DNA from: Streptomyces griseochromogenes
Lineage (GTDB): Bacteria; Actinomycetota; Actinomycetes; Streptomycetales; Streptomycetaceae
Assembly: GCF_001542625.1 (NCBI RefSeq)
Contig: NZ_CP016279.1
Coordinates: 6,572,001-6,636,000 of the forward strand
Direction of reading: 5' to 3'
DNA: 64,000 nucleotides
Part shown: piece after piece, positions 8,377 to 16,913 of the stretch
Layout of the letters: every line of letters begins with the position of its first letter
How positions within the stretch are numbered: the first letter of the stretch is position 1
Position numbers and translations under genes: made by a program
The notes under the pieces: generated by a model
Database searches by the model: none
What the model was told of the DNA's origin: nothing
Seen by the model: the letters and a program-made list of their open reading frames with translations, nothing else

Positions 8377-9896
8377 GCGCTGCACACCCCCTCGTTGCTG
8401 CACACCCCCTCGTTCGGTGCCGGGCTCGGTGCCCGCTCCTCCTGCGCGCGCACCCGGCTCCGGCCCGGCAAAAGCGTGCCGAGGAAGGCGAGCGCGAGAG
8501 CGGCGAGGACGCCGAGGTTGGCGTACGCCCAGGCACCGCTCTTGCCGCCGAGGCCGAACGGCTCCAGGAGGTAGCCCTGCCAGGTGAGCCAGTCGGCGGC
8601 GGTGTTGGTGACCAGTCCCCAGCCGACGGCGGTGGCGCCGAGGGTGAGCAGGAGCGGGGGCAGGGGTACGTCGCCGTAGCGGCCGCTCGGGCGGTACAGG
8701 TCGCCCTCGTCGTAGTCGCGGCGGCGCAGGGCGAGGTCGGCGAGCATGATGCCGCACCAGGCGGCGACGGGGACGCCGAGCGTGGTGAGGAAGCCCATGA
8801 ACTGGGCGAGGAAGCTGTCGGCGAAGAAGACGATGTAGACGGAGCCCGCGATCATCAGGGCGCCGTCGAACAGCGCGGCCGAGTAGCGCGGGACGCGCAC
8901 GCCCGCGGAGAGCAGGGCCAGGCCGGAGGAGTAGATGTCGAGTACGGCGCCGCCGACCAGGCCGAGGACGGCGACGACGGCGAACGGGACCAGGAACCAG
9001 GTGGGCAGGAGCGTGGTCAGCGCGCCGATCGGGTCGGCCGCGATCGCCTTGCTCAGGGTCGTGGAGGAACCGGCCAGCAACAGGCCGAAGACCAGCAGGA
9101 GCAGCGGGGCCACGGATGCCCCGAAGGTGGTCCAGCCGATCACGCCCCGGCCGGAGGAACCTCGGGGCAGATAGCGGGAGTAGTCGGCGGCGGCGTTGAC
9201 CCAGCCGAGGCCGAAGCCCGTCATCATGAACACCAGCGCGCCGATGAACTGCTGGGCGGAGCCCGCCGGGAGGGCGCCGACCGTGCTCCAGTGGATGTGG
9301 CCGGCGACCAGGCCGACGTAGACGACGGTGAGCACGCCCGTGATCACGGTGATCGCGGTCTGCAGCCGCATGATCAGGTCGAAGCCCATGACCCCGCCGA
9401 CGACCGTCAGCGCGGCCACGACGATGAGGGCGACCGCTTCGGTCGCCGTGCCGCCGCCCCAGCCCAGCCGGCTGAGGACGGTCGCGGTGGCCAGGGTGGC
9501 GAGCGAGGTGAGGACCGTCTCCCAGCCGACGGTGAGCACCCACGAGATCACGGACGGCAGCCGGTTGCCCCGCACGCCGTAGGCGGCCCGGCTGAGCACC
9601 ATCGTGGGTGCCGAGCCGCGCTTTCCGGCGACCGCGATGAAGCCGCACAGCAGGAAGGAGACGATGATGCCCAGCACGCCGGCGGCGAGGGCCTGCCAGA
9701 AGGAGATGCCGAAGCCCAGGGCGAAGGCGCCGTAGCTGAGGCCGAGGACGGAGACGTTCGCCCCGAACCAGGGCCAGAACAGGGTGCGCGGGGTGCCTTT
9801 GCGCTCCGCGTCCCCGATCACGTCGAGGCCGTGTGTCTCCAGCTGGATCTGACGGCCGGTGGATCTGCTGCCGAGGGAGTCCTGCGGATGCGCCAT
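8373..9896 (-). CDS. NCS1-family purine/cytosine/hydantoin permease
   Basis: A 507-residue polytopic protein with about twelve membrane helices. The N-terminus (HGLDVIGDAERKGTPRTLFW, then PWFGANVSVLGLSYGAFALG) and GKRGSAPTMVLSRAAYGVRGN are strong signatures of the cytosine-permease branch of NCS1 sodium or proton symporters, which import nucleobases, allantoin or hydantoins. It heads an operon with an isochorismatase-like hydrolase and a GntR gene, consistent with uptake and hydrolysis of a nitrogen source. The last codons encode a duplicated NEGVCS motif caused by an 18-bp tandem repeat at 8379-8414. The stop overlaps the next start (ATGA, 8373-8376). Confidence 0.92.
   Translation of the reverse strand: MAHPQDSLGSRSTGRQIQLETHGLDVIGDAERKGTPRTLFWPWFGANVSVLGLSYGAFALGFGISFWQALAAGVLGIIVSFLLCGFIAVAGKRGSAPTMVLSRAAYGVRGNRLPSVISWVLTVGWETVLTSLATLATATVLSRLGWGGGTATEAVALIVVAALTVVGGVMGFDLIMRLQTAITVITGVLTVVYVGLVAGHIHWSTVGALPAGSAQQFIGALVFMMTGFGLGWVNAAADYSRYLPRGSSGRGVIGWTTFGASVAPLLLLVFGLLLAGSSTTLSKAIAADPIGALTTLLPTWFLVPFAVVAVLGLVGGAVLDIYSSGLALLSAGVRVPRYSAALFDGALMIAGSVYIVFFADSFLAQFMGFLTTLGVPVAAWCGIMLADLALRRRDYDEGDLYRPSGRYGDVPLPPLLLTLGATAVGWGLVTNTAADWLTWQGYLLEPFGLGGKSGAWAYANLGVLAALALAFLGTLLPGRSRVRAQEERAPSPAPNEGVCSNEGVCSA
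8379..8414. repeat. Perfect 18-bp tandem duplication at the 3' end of the NCS1 gene
   Basis: Two adjacent identical copies (8379-8396 and 8397-8414) of GCTGCACACCCCCTCGTT. It keeps the frame and adds six residues (NEGVCS twice) just before the stop. It looks like a recent replication-slippage event and could be used as a strain marker. Confidence 0.95.
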
Positions 9897-10011
9897 CGCC
9901 GACCTGCCTGCTCCACCTGTCCAGACGTGTCCGGTCGAGGCTAGGCCGGTGCGCAGGGGGCGTCAAGGAAGGGCACTCAGCCGGTACGCCCCTCCGTGCG
10001 CCCTCCTCACG

Positions 10012-10031
10012 GCCCCGCTCACCGGCGGGGC
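10012..10031 (-). terminator. Short hairpin just after the dehydratase gene
   Basis: Six-base arms GCCCCG (10012-10017) and CGGGGC (10026-10031) with an 8-base loop, directly following the stop of the dehydratase on the minus strand. Stem is short, so termination is possible rather than certain. Confidence 0.45.
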
Positions 10032-10032
10032 T

Positions 10033-11001
10033 TCAGCCCTTGACCAGCTCGGCGAACCGTTCGGCGCTCACGTTGCCGCCGGACAGGATGACGCCGATCC
10101 GGCGCGGGAGCGGATCGACCCGGTGCGCGAGCAGGGCGGCCAGGGCGCTGGCGCCGCTCGGTTCCACCACCGTCTTCAGACGCTCGAAGGCGAACCGCAT
10201 CGCGTCCCGGATCTGGTCGTCACCGACCAGTGAAATGCCGTCCAGCAGACGCTTGTTGAGGGAGAAGGTGAGTTCGCCGGGGATGTCGGCGGCCTGCCCG
10301 TCGGCGATGGTGCGCGGCACCGGGACGGAGACCCGGTGGCCCGCCTCCAGGGACCGCTTGGTGTCGTCGCCGGCCTCCGGTTCGACGCCGATGACACGGA
10401 TGCCCGGCAGCAGCCCCTTGGCTGCGACCGCGCTGCCGGCGATCAGCCCGCCGCCCCCGACGGGCACGACCAGGGCGTCCAACTCGCCCGCCTCCTCGAT
10501 GAGTTCCAGGGCGGCCGTGCCCTGCCCCGCGATGATGTGCGGGTGCTCGTACGGGGGCACGAGGGTGAGACCCCGGTCGGCGGCGAGTGCCTCGCCGATG
10601 GCCACCCGGTCGCCGGTGTAACGGTCGTAGGTGACGATCTCGGCGCCGTAGCCGGCGGTGGCCTCCAGCTTGGAGCGTGGTGTGTCCTCCGGCATCACGA
10701 TCACGGCGGTGGTGCCGAGTTCGCGGGCGGCGAGGGCGACGGCCTGCGCGTGGTTGCCGGAGGAGTAGGCGGCGACGCCCTTGGCCAGTCGCCCGGCGGA
10801 CAGCCGGGAGACGGCGTTGTAGGCGCCGCGGAACTTGAACGCGCCGACGCGCTGCAGGTTCTCGCACTTGAGGTGGACCTCGGCGCCGACGAGTTCGTCG
10901 AGGGTGCGCGAGCGCAGGACGGGGGTGCGGTGGGCGACGCCCCTGATGCGCTGCGCGGCCTCCTGGACGTCCTGGAGCGTGACGGGCTGGCTTTCAGGCA
11001 T
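10033..11001 (-). CDS. PLP-dependent threonine/serine dehydratase (ammonia-lyase) family enzyme
   Basis: A 322-residue fold-type II PLP enzyme. Signatures: LKCENLQRVGAFKFRGAYNA (Schiff-base Lys in the FKFRGA motif near residue 56), AYSSGNHAQAVA (substrate SGNH loop), PVGGGGLIAGSA (phosphate-binding glycine loop) and VVEPSGASALAA, ending with ILSGGNV. It lacks the C-terminal ACT domains of biosynthetic IlvA, so it is a catabolic type: L-threonine, L-serine or threo-3-hydroxyaspartate ammonia-lyase, or serine racemase, cannot be separated by eye. It is transcribed divergently from a DauR-like regulator across a 138-bp gap that holds clear dyads, suggesting substrate-induced control by that regulator. 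Confidence 0.9.
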   Translation of the reverse strand: MPESQPVTLQDVQEAAQRIRGVAHRTPVLRSRTLDELVGAEVHLKCENLQRVGAFKFRGAYNAVSRLSAGRLAKGVAAYSSGNHAQAVALAARELGTTAVIVMPEDTPRSKLEATAGYGAEIVTYDRYTGDRVAIGEALAADRGLTLVPPYEHPHIIAGQGTAALELIEEAGELDALVVPVGGGGLIAGSAVAAKGLLPGIRVIGVEPEAGDDTKRSLEAGHRVSVPVPRTIADGQAADIPGELTFSLNKRLLDGISLVGDDQIRDAMRFAFERLKTVVEPSGASALAALLAHRVDPLPRRIGVILSGGNVSAERFAELVKG

Positions 11002-11070
11002 CTGTGTACTCCGTTCTGGCCACGACCGGCCTCCCGCTGGGAGCCGTCGGCCGCTGGACCGCCGGGAACC

Positions 11071-11099
11071 ATTCTGGAATCATTGTCTATCACGTAGAC
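11071..11099. promoter_or_regulatory. Two dyads between dehydratase and DauR-like regulator
   Basis: The first is ATTCTGGAAT (11071-11080, ATTC arms two bases apart). The second is GTCTA-N5-TAGAC (11085-11099), extended on the outside by T and G/A bases. They lie between the two divergent starts (11001 and 11140) where an operator would control both genes. Binding by the DauR-like protein is inferred. Confidence 0.55.
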
Positions 11100-11139
11100 G
11101 ACATGTCCAGAGGCACTGGTCGAGAGCGGAGGCGGGCGG

Positions 11140-11841
11140 ATGACGGACGCGCGCGCAACGGCGGCTGTACCGGTCCCGGCCGGCCGGGCCATCGACGAGC
11201 GGGACGCGGTGGTCGCCGCCCTCACGCCGGTGATCGACGGAATCGCCGCCACCTTCGGGTCCTGCTGCGAGGTGGTGATCCACGATTTCCGCCGCCCGGA
11301 ACACTCCATCGTGGCCCTCGCCGGGTCGGTGACCGGGCGCGGCGTGGGCGGGTCGATGAGCGAGATCGGCATGAAGCTCCTGGCGCGCGGTGACGAGGCA
11401 CACGACGAGCTGAACTACCTCACGCGCACGCAGGACGGAAAGCTGATCAAGTCCTCCACGATGCCGCTGCGCGATTCCACCGGCGCGGTGTTCGGCGCCC
11501 TGTGCGTCAATCTCGACGTCACCGCGATCAGTCAGGCGCATGCGCTGATCGGGGAGCTGGCCGGGGTCGCCGCCGTCCCGGCGGGCGTGCCGACCACCAC
11601 GTTCGGCGACGACATCGGCACGGTCGTCGACTCCATCGTGGACGCCCGCCAGCTCAGCAGCGCCAAGACATGGACGCACCTCGGCCGCGCCGAGCGGCTG
11701 GACCTGTTCCGCGACCTGGACCGGCGCGGTGTGTTCGCCGTACGCGGCGCGGTCCAGCAGGTTGCCGCCCGGCTCGGCATCTCACGGGCCTCCGCCTACA
11801 ACTACCTCGCGGCGGCCCGGAACACCGACGGCGACGGCTGA
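11140..11841 (+). CDS. DauR/YheO-type regulator (PAS-like domain plus HTH)
   Basis: A 233-residue protein with a YheO-like PAS domain (about residues 25-140: VIDGIAATFGSCCEVVIHDF, then LKSSTMPLRDSTGAVFGALC in essence) and a C-terminal Fis-like helix-turn-helix (LFRDLDRRGVFAVRGAVQQ, AARLGISRASAYNYLAA). The same architecture occurs in DauR, which controls D-arginine catabolism in Pseudomonas. Here it is divergent from a PLP dehydratase, so it likely senses the amino acid consumed by that enzyme. The ATG at 11140 is preceded by GGAGGCGGGCGG. Confidence 0.9.
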   Translation: MTDARATAAVPVPAGRAIDERDAVVAALTPVIDGIAATFGSCCEVVIHDFRRPEHSIVALAGSVTGRGVGGSMSEIGMKLLARGDEAHDELNYLTRTQDGKLIKSSTMPLRDSTGAVFGALCVNLDVTAISQAHALIGELAGVAAVPAGVPTTTFGDDIGTVVDSIVDARQLSSAKTWTHLGRAERLDLFRDLDRRGVFAVRGAVQQVAARLGISRASAYNYLAAARNTDGDG

Positions 11842-12189
11842 CGGGGGCGGACCTGACCGCCCAGGGGGACCGCGCGGCACGTCAACCGGTCGGTCGAACG
11901 GGCATTCCGTCCAAGGCGACGGGCATCCGTCCGCCCACCCGACGCGTGCCCCCGGGGACCGCACGAGACCGGCCCCCCGCCCACGGCGCCGACCCGGCAG
12001 GACGGCACCAAGACGGCCTTCGAGTGACCGCACCCTGCGCCTTCGGCCGTACACCGGGTTCTCACGCGACGGACCGACGGTCGTCGGCTCACGGTCTCGT
12101 ACCAGTAACTCACTCCCCCGGACACTTACTTCACTACTTGACGAAAGCGGATACGGGCCTCTACGTTCGCCCGGGAGCGAGGAGTTGAC
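11842..12189. other. Intergenic stretch before the NLP gene
   Basis: No coding frame with recognisable similarity. The last 60 bases hold the promoter and ribosome site (GAGGAG, just before 12190) of the NLP gene; the rest shows nothing recognisable. Confidence 0.6.
12138..12167 (+). promoter_or_regulatory. Candidate vegetative promoter of the NLP gene
   Basis: TTGACG (12138-12143) and TACGTT (12162-12167) separated by 18 bases fit a Streptomyces HrdB-type promoter. Transcription would begin about 12174, giving a very short leader before the ATG at 12190. Confidence 0.5.
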
Positions 12190-12954
12190 ATGCGCATACC
12201 GTTGTCCACCGCCAGGCTGACAGCCGCCCTGGGCGCGTTGGCCCTCGTCGTGGCGCTCCCGGCCCAGGCGAAGGCCGACGTCCTGCAGTTGCTGCCGCAG
12301 AACGCCGACGGGCTGGAACAGACCTTCTCCCCTGCCTACGACTACGACGGCGACGGCTGCTACGCCACCGCGGCCATCGGCGCGGACGGCAGACTCAACC
12401 CCGGTCTGAAACTCGGCGGCGACGTCAACGGCCACTGCCACGACTACGCCCAGCTCGCCAACGCCAACACCTACTCGCGCGAGAAGTGCAACAACGGCTG
12501 GTGCGCGGTGATGTACGCCAGCTACTTCGAGAAGGACCAGGCCACGCTCGGCCCCGCCGCCATCGGCCACACCCACGACTGGGAGCACGTCGTGGTGTGG
12601 ATCAACAACAACGAGGTCCAGTACGTCTCGGTGTCCCAGCACACCAGCTACCAGGTGGCCGCCCGTTCCTCGGTCCGCTTCGACGGCACACACCCGAAGA
12701 TCGTTTACCACAAGGACGGGGTGTCCACCCATGACTTCCGGTTCGCCAACACCAACGACGAGCCTCCGGAGAACGTGACCGGCGGCTGGTTCTACCCGCG
12801 TCTGGTGGGCTGGAACGGTTACCCCGCCGGCTACCGGGACAAGCTCATGAACGCCGACTTCGGCGCGGCCACCATCAAGGTCAAGGACGGCGACTTCGCC
12901 TACGCCCTCGCGCACTCGATGCCTTCCGGCATCCCCTTCGACCCGAACGTCTGA
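12190..12954 (+). CDS. Secreted necrosis- and ethylene-inducing (NPP1/NLP) family protein
   Basis: A 254-residue protein with a signal peptide (residues 1-29, cleavage near AKA-DV) and an NPP1 domain. The family heptapeptide GHRHDWE appears as GHTHDWE at residues 126-132, keeping the His, Asp and Glu that bind the divalent cation but replacing Arg with Thr. It is followed by HVVVWI as in the family. NLPs made by oomycetes, fungi and some bacteria bind plant sphingolipids and permeabilise dicot membranes. Four Cys (57, 83, 100, 105) could form disulfides. It is monocistronic, with its own promoter and GAGGAG site. Whether it is cytolytic or one of the non-toxic NLPs is unknown. Confidence 0.92.
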   Translation: MRIPLSTARLTAALGALALVVALPAQAKADVLQLLPQNADGLEQTFSPAYDYDGDGCYATAAIGADGRLNPGLKLGGDVNGHCHDYAQLANANTYSREKCNNGWCAVMYASYFEKDQATLGPAAIGHTHDWEHVVVWINNNEVQYVSVSQHTSYQVAARSSVRFDGTHPKIVYHKDGVSTHDFRFANTNDEPPENVTGGWFYPRLVGWNGYPAGYRDKLMNADFGAATIKVKDGDFAYALAHSMPSGIPFDPNV

Positions 12955-13007
12955 CGCCCGGCGCCGCATCCGCCCGCCACACGGCTCGCCCCTGCGGCCG
13001 ATCCGCG

Positions 13008-13823
13008 TCAGGACATGAGCCGTCCGCACACCTCGGCGGCCAGCCCTTCGGCCGCGTCGAGCGCGGCCGTGAGCGCGTCCGGGTCCGTGCCGGACAGGGC
13101 GAACAGCTCGTGTGCCCGTGCGGCGAAGTCCGGTGGAGCACCGGGCAGTTCCCCCGCCGCCCGAACAGCCCCCTTCTCGTTCAGCGCCCAGCAGGCTGCC
13201 TGAGCATGCAGGGCGTGCACCAGCAGCCCGACCGCACGGAAGAGGCAGCCGGCGACGTAGAAGGCGTCGCCCCGAGCCGCTCCCTTGCGGGCACAGGCCA
13301 GGATGAAGGGAGCCTCCCAACGGGCGTTGGCGATCAGCGCCTCGCGCAGCGCGTCCGGATAGTGGCAAGTCTCCTGCCGAAGGGCACGCAGCTCACCACC
13401 GGGATCGGCCAGGACACGCCCGAGGGCGACCTCGCCGACATACGCGTGGGAATACACCCCGAGCGGGTGGCCTGCCTGCGCGCCCACCTCGAATCGCCCC
13501 GCCCGGCACTCTTCCCAGATCCCGTACACCCGGTCGAGATCGCGGTAGATCCAGTCGACGTGGGCGCCGTCCACCGTCAGCCACGCGCCACCGTTCACCC
13601 ACGGCCCCCAGCCGCCCGGCTCCGTCACGTCCACCGCTTCGCCGGTCAGTTCCGCCGCCAGCGAGCGCAGCGCCGCGGTGTCCAGCGGCGGCCGGTAGTA
13701 CAGGCCCAGATCGAAATCGGAGTCGGGACGATGCGCTCCCCTCGCCCGGCTGCCGCCCAGACACACTCCGACGATGCCGCCGACACCGGTCAGCCGATCC
13801 GCGATCTCCTGCAAACGGTCCAC
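13008..13823 (-). CDS. Nucleotidyltransferase-domain protein (aminoglycoside nucleotidyltransferase-like)
   Basis: A 271-residue protein with the polymerase-beta-type nucleotidyltransferase signature: VCLGGSRARGAHRPDSDFDLGL (GGSRARG followed by DxD, near residues 17-38), then an acidic strand (AHVDWIYRD) supplying the third carboxylate. The C-terminal half is helical, as in ANT-type antibiotic adenylyltransferases and their many uncharacterised relatives. Activity on an antibiotic is possible but not shown by sequence. The GTG with first base 13823 is chosen because it begins VDRLQEIADRLTGVGG, the family's normal start; the frame is open further upstream without similarity. Convergent with the NLP gene. 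Confidence 0.8.
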   Translation of the reverse strand: MDRLQEIADRLTGVGGIVGVCLGGSRARGAHRPDSDFDLGLYYRPPLDTAALRSLAAELTGEAVDVTEPGGWGPWVNGGAWLTVDGAHVDWIYRDLDRVYGIWEECRAGRFEVGAQAGHPLGVYSHAYVGEVALGRVLADPGGELRALRQETCHYPDALREALIANARWEAPFILACARKGAARGDAFYVAGCLFRAVGLLVHALHAQAACWALNEKGAVRAAGELPGAPPDFAARAHELFALSGTDPDALTAALDAAEGLAAEVCGRLMS

Positions 13824-14131
13824 GACCCGAAGTCTGCGCAACCGGCCCGCCCACGGCGACCGAATTTCTCCATCCCTGCGAACATCACGCCTCGCCTGCC
13901 TGCGGGCCATCGGCTCTCCCGGCTCCCTCCCCTGCCGCCGGGCCGATCTGTTCCTCGCCCGCACAAAGGCGCGTGATGAACGCGCTGACAGGACGGGAAC
14001 GTCGTCGGAGCCACGGCCGGGCTGCCGGCCACCGCGGCCGGGCCCCGGGCATGTCACAGCTCGCCGGGCTGTCTCGTCCCAGAGGTGACTCCTCACCGAG
14101 GTGTCTGTCCCGAAAGAAACGGAAGGACATC
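13824..14131. other. Divergent intergenic region between nucleotidyltransferase and SDR genes
   Basis: Apart from the GGAAGGA ribosome site of the SDR gene nothing recognisable was seen; both flanking promoters should lie here. Confidence 0.5.
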
Positions 14132-14968
14132 ATGAACAAGGTCTGGTTCGTCACCGGTTCGGCCCGCGGCCTGGGCCGCGCCTTCGTCGAGGCCGCCCTG
14201 TCCCGCGGCGACAAGGTGGTCGCGACCGCCCGCAATCCCCGGCGCCTCGATGATCTGGTCGCCGCCCATGGCGACACGGTGCTTCCGCTGGAGCTGGACG
14301 TGGCCGACAGGGCCGCCGTGCACGAGAGCGTGCGCGCGGCGAAGGAGCACTTCGGCCGTCTCGACGTCATCGTGAACAACGCGGGCTACGGCCTGTTCGG
14401 CGCCGTCGAGGAGCTGACCGAGCGGCAATTGCGGGACCAGCTGGCGACCAACCTGTTCGGAGCGGTGTGGGTCGTCCAGGCCGCGCTGCCCCACCTGCGA
14501 GAGCAGGGCGCAGGGCGCATCATCCAGATCTCCTCGGCGGGTGGCGTCGGCGCTTGGCCGCTCGGCGGTGGATACCACGCGTCCAAGTGGGCGCTCGAAG
14601 GCCTGAGCGAATCCCTCGCCCAGGAGGTCGCCGGCTTCGGCATCAAGGTGACCCTGGTCGAGCCCGGTTCCTACGCCACCGACGCGATCGCCGGTGCCAC
14701 CCGGGCCACGCCGAACCCGCTCTACGACGGTTTCCGCGCATCCTTCGCCGCCTTCGCGCAGACCCTCGACGTGGGCGACCCGGCCGCGGCGGGCCGGGCA
14801 CTGCTCAAGCTCGCCGACTGCGACAACCCGCCTCTGCGGGTCTTCTTCGGCGCCCAGAACAACGAGATGCTCCAACAGGTCTACGCCGACCGGCTCAAGA
14901 CCTGGGCAGACTGGCAGGACCTGGCGCTGGAGGCCCATGGACACAACCCCTCGGCCCCGGCGGTCTGA
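14132..14968 (+). CDS. Short-chain dehydrogenase/reductase
   Basis: A 278-residue classical SDR. NAD(P)-binding TGSARGLGRAF near residues 8-18, the acidic LELDV strand, NNAGYG, catalytic Ser in IISSAGG-like IQISSAGGVG (near residue 139) and YHASK (Tyr and Lys near 152-156), then VEPGSYATD. It resembles the many SDRs of the oxidoreductase/short-chain group acting on small alcohols or ketones; an Arg in TARNPRRL suggests NADP preference. The ATG at 14132 has GGAAGGA upstream. It stands alone and its substrate is unknown. Confidence 0.9.
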   Translation: MNKVWFVTGSARGLGRAFVEAALSRGDKVVATARNPRRLDDLVAAHGDTVLPLELDVADRAAVHESVRAAKEHFGRLDVIVNNAGYGLFGAVEELTERQLRDQLATNLFGAVWVVQAALPHLREQGAGRIIQISSAGGVGAWPLGGGYHASKWALEGLSESLAQEVAGFGIKVTLVEPGSYATDAIAGATRATPNPLYDGFRASFAAFAQTLDVGDPAAAGRALLKLADCDNPPLRVFFGAQNNEMLQQVYADRLKTWADWQDLALEAHGHNPSAPAV

Positions 14969-15162
14969 CGCGGCGACCGGACCGCGGGACAGCGCACATG
15001 GCCCTTCGACGCCTTCCGCGGGCCCCTGGAGCTCGGCCTCAAGGAGCGGATGCCGTACCGGACGGATCGCGGGGACCCGTCGCGAGGGCAACCTCACCGG
15101 CATCGCGCGCGCCGTGCTGCCGACCGGGACGAGGGGTTGGGTGTGCCGGCCCGTCCGCGGAC

Positions 15163-15882
15163 TCAGTCCGCGCCGCGGCCGTCCAGAAGACCGGTGACCT
15201 GTGAGCGGACGACGTCCCACGCGGCGGCCGGCAGGTCGCCGAGGTCAGTCCCCCGCAGCGCGTCCAGGGTCGCCGCGGCGTCGGTGTCGCACGTGGCGCT
15301 GCCGCTGAGCACGTCGTAACCGTCGCGGACGGCGACCCGCAGACGGTCGCCGCCCTCGTCGGCGTGCACCGCCGAGGCGGCCACGAGGGGCGGCGGGCCG
15401 CCCGCCTCGCCCGTCAGCTTGCGGTAGTCGCAGGCGATGGGCGTACGCCAGCGGAGGCCGAGCAGGACGGGGCGCTTGGCCACCACCTCGGCCAGGTCCG
15501 TCTCATGGACGCCGTCGGATTCCAGCACCGTCGCCCGGGCGTCCAGGACGAGCGCCGCGGGCAGCAGGCAGCGCAGCGAGCTGCCGACGAGGTTGCCGCC
15601 GACCGTCGCCGCCCGCCGCACGGCCCCGGTGCCCACCGTGGCGGCCGCCAGGCGCAGTACGTCCGGCACCCGGTCGTCGATCCGGTGCAGGACCACGGCG
15701 CCGCCCACGGTCTCCCGGTCCAGCACGTTGGCCTCCGGCAACTCGCGCAGCGACATCGCCAGTTCGGGAAAGCCGTCGCGCTGCCAAGTGGCCCACACGA
15801 GTGTCGCCCCGCCGATCGGCACGGCTCCCTCGGCCAGACACTCCTGCGCTTCGGACACGGATGTGGGCAGACGCAACAGCAC
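15163..15882 (-). CDS. FAD-binding (CoxM/XdhB-like) subunit of molybdenum hydroxylase family, orphan
   Basis: A 239-residue protein similar to the FAD subunit of xanthine dehydrogenase and CO dehydrogenase: VPIGGATLVWATWQRDGFPE (flavin loop), VRRAATVGGNLVGSS with the TxGGN element, and a C-terminal CO_deh_flav_C-like part. Partner genes for the molybdopterin and 2Fe-2S subunits are not present in the window, so either partners are elsewhere or this is a solitary flavoprotein. The start is a GTG (15882). It is the last of three same-strand genes after the quinone oxidoreductase and IclR genes, with a 134-bp gap. Confidence 0.75.
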   Translation of the reverse strand: MLLRLPTSVSEAQECLAEGAVPIGGATLVWATWQRDGFPELAMSLRELPEANVLDRETVGGAVVLHRIDDRVPDVLRLAAATVGTGAVRRAATVGGNLVGSSLRCLLPAALVLDARATVLESDGVHETDLAEVVAKRPVLLGLRWRTPIACDYRKLTGEAGGPPPLVAASAVHADEGGDRLRVAVRDGYDVLSGSATCDTDAAATLDALRGTDLGDLPAAAWDVVRSQVTGLLDGRGAD

Positions 15883-16016
15883 AGCGACCGACCTGCCTTC
15901 CTGAACGTCGTACGAAGGCGGTGGGTGATGCTCTGGCCACCAGCCTGTGGGCAGGCAGTCTTCTCGCCCGGGAGGGGGCGCGTGCAGGGCTCACACGAGC
16001 ACGCGGCGTGCTTTCG

Positions 16017-16820
16017 TCAGTCGGCCGGCCAGGCTCCGCCGAGCTGGCTGAGCCTGGCCGCCGCCGTGATCGTGGCGTAGATGTAGTGCTGGGGAGCCTG
16101 CGGCATGATGTCCATGGGCTTGAGCAGCAGGACCGCGCCCCAGATCGCGCCGTCCCAGATGACGGGGGCGGCGACGGAGTTCCACCCCGCCATGCACTCC
16201 TGGTATCCCAGGGCGTGACCCTGGTCACGGATGTCGACGAGGGAGGAGAGCAGCTCGTCGCCGTCGCGGATGACGCCGGGACCGGCTTCCTCGGGAACCG
16301 GGTCGGCGGCCACCCGCTGCTGGATCTGTTCGGGCAGGTAGGCGAGGATCGTCCGGCCCGAGGCACCGGTGCGCAGCGACCGCGTGACCGAGAGGACGTC
16401 ACGCGGCGTCATGCCGAGCTCGACGAGATCGGAGTCCCCCACCGCCATGTCCAGGCACTGCCTGCCCGCTATGCCGAACGGGGCTCTCATGTACAGGAAG
16501 ACCAGGCCGCTGTCGGTCGCGGTGCGCAGGCCCTGCAGGACGTGTGAGGCCTCGCCGCCGGAGAGGTTGTCCTCGGAGAGCGCGTGGAGGCCCAGGTCGG
16601 CGACCGTGCTGCCGAGCTGGTACAGGCCTCGGTCGATGCGCACGAAGGTGCTGTTGTAGGTTCCGGCGGTGAGCATGCGGCCGGTGGTGGAGTCGTCGAG
16701 ATCGGCGGTCTTGGCGATCTCGGACAGCCGGTGGGCACCGGGGCCCAGCGTGATGAACGCCTGCTGCACCCGCATGAAGCGCTCGGCGTAACTGGTCCCG
16801 GTTCCACGCTGTCCGCTCAT
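16017..16820 (-). CDS. IclR-family transcriptional regulator
   Basis: About 267 residues: an N-terminal winged helix (HRLSEIAKTADLDDSTTGRM) and a C-terminal GAF-like effector domain (VFLYMRAPFGIAGRQ, TGASGRTILAYL, DQGHALGYQECMAGWNSVA, PVIWDGAIWGAVLLL). IclR proteins bind small organic acids and act as tetramers on palindromes. It is transcribed directly after a quinone oxidoreductase gene that is preceded by three related operators, so it is a good candidate for their ligand-responsive binder. The start MSGQRG (16820) is chosen; ATGs at 16838 and 16889 are alternatives. Confidence 0.85.
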   Translation of the reverse strand: MSGQRGTGTSYAERFMRVQQAFITLGPGAHRLSEIAKTADLDDSTTGRMLTAGTYNSTFVRIDRGLYQLGSTVADLGLHALSEDNLSGGEASHVLQGLRTATDSGLVFLYMRAPFGIAGRQCLDMAVGDSDLVELGMTPRDVLSVTRSLRTGASGRTILAYLPEQIQQRVAADPVPEEAGPGVIRDGDELLSSLVDIRDQGHALGYQECMAGWNSVAAPVIWDGAIWGAVLLLKPMDIMPQAPQHYIYATITAAARLSQLGGAWPAD

Positions 16821-16913
16821 CAGCCGTATCCCCTCCATCGTGCCCGCACCCCTCCTGCTGGAGCACGGTGGTACGCGGCGCTGGTCCACCGCGTACGGTC
16901 AGGCACAAGACTA

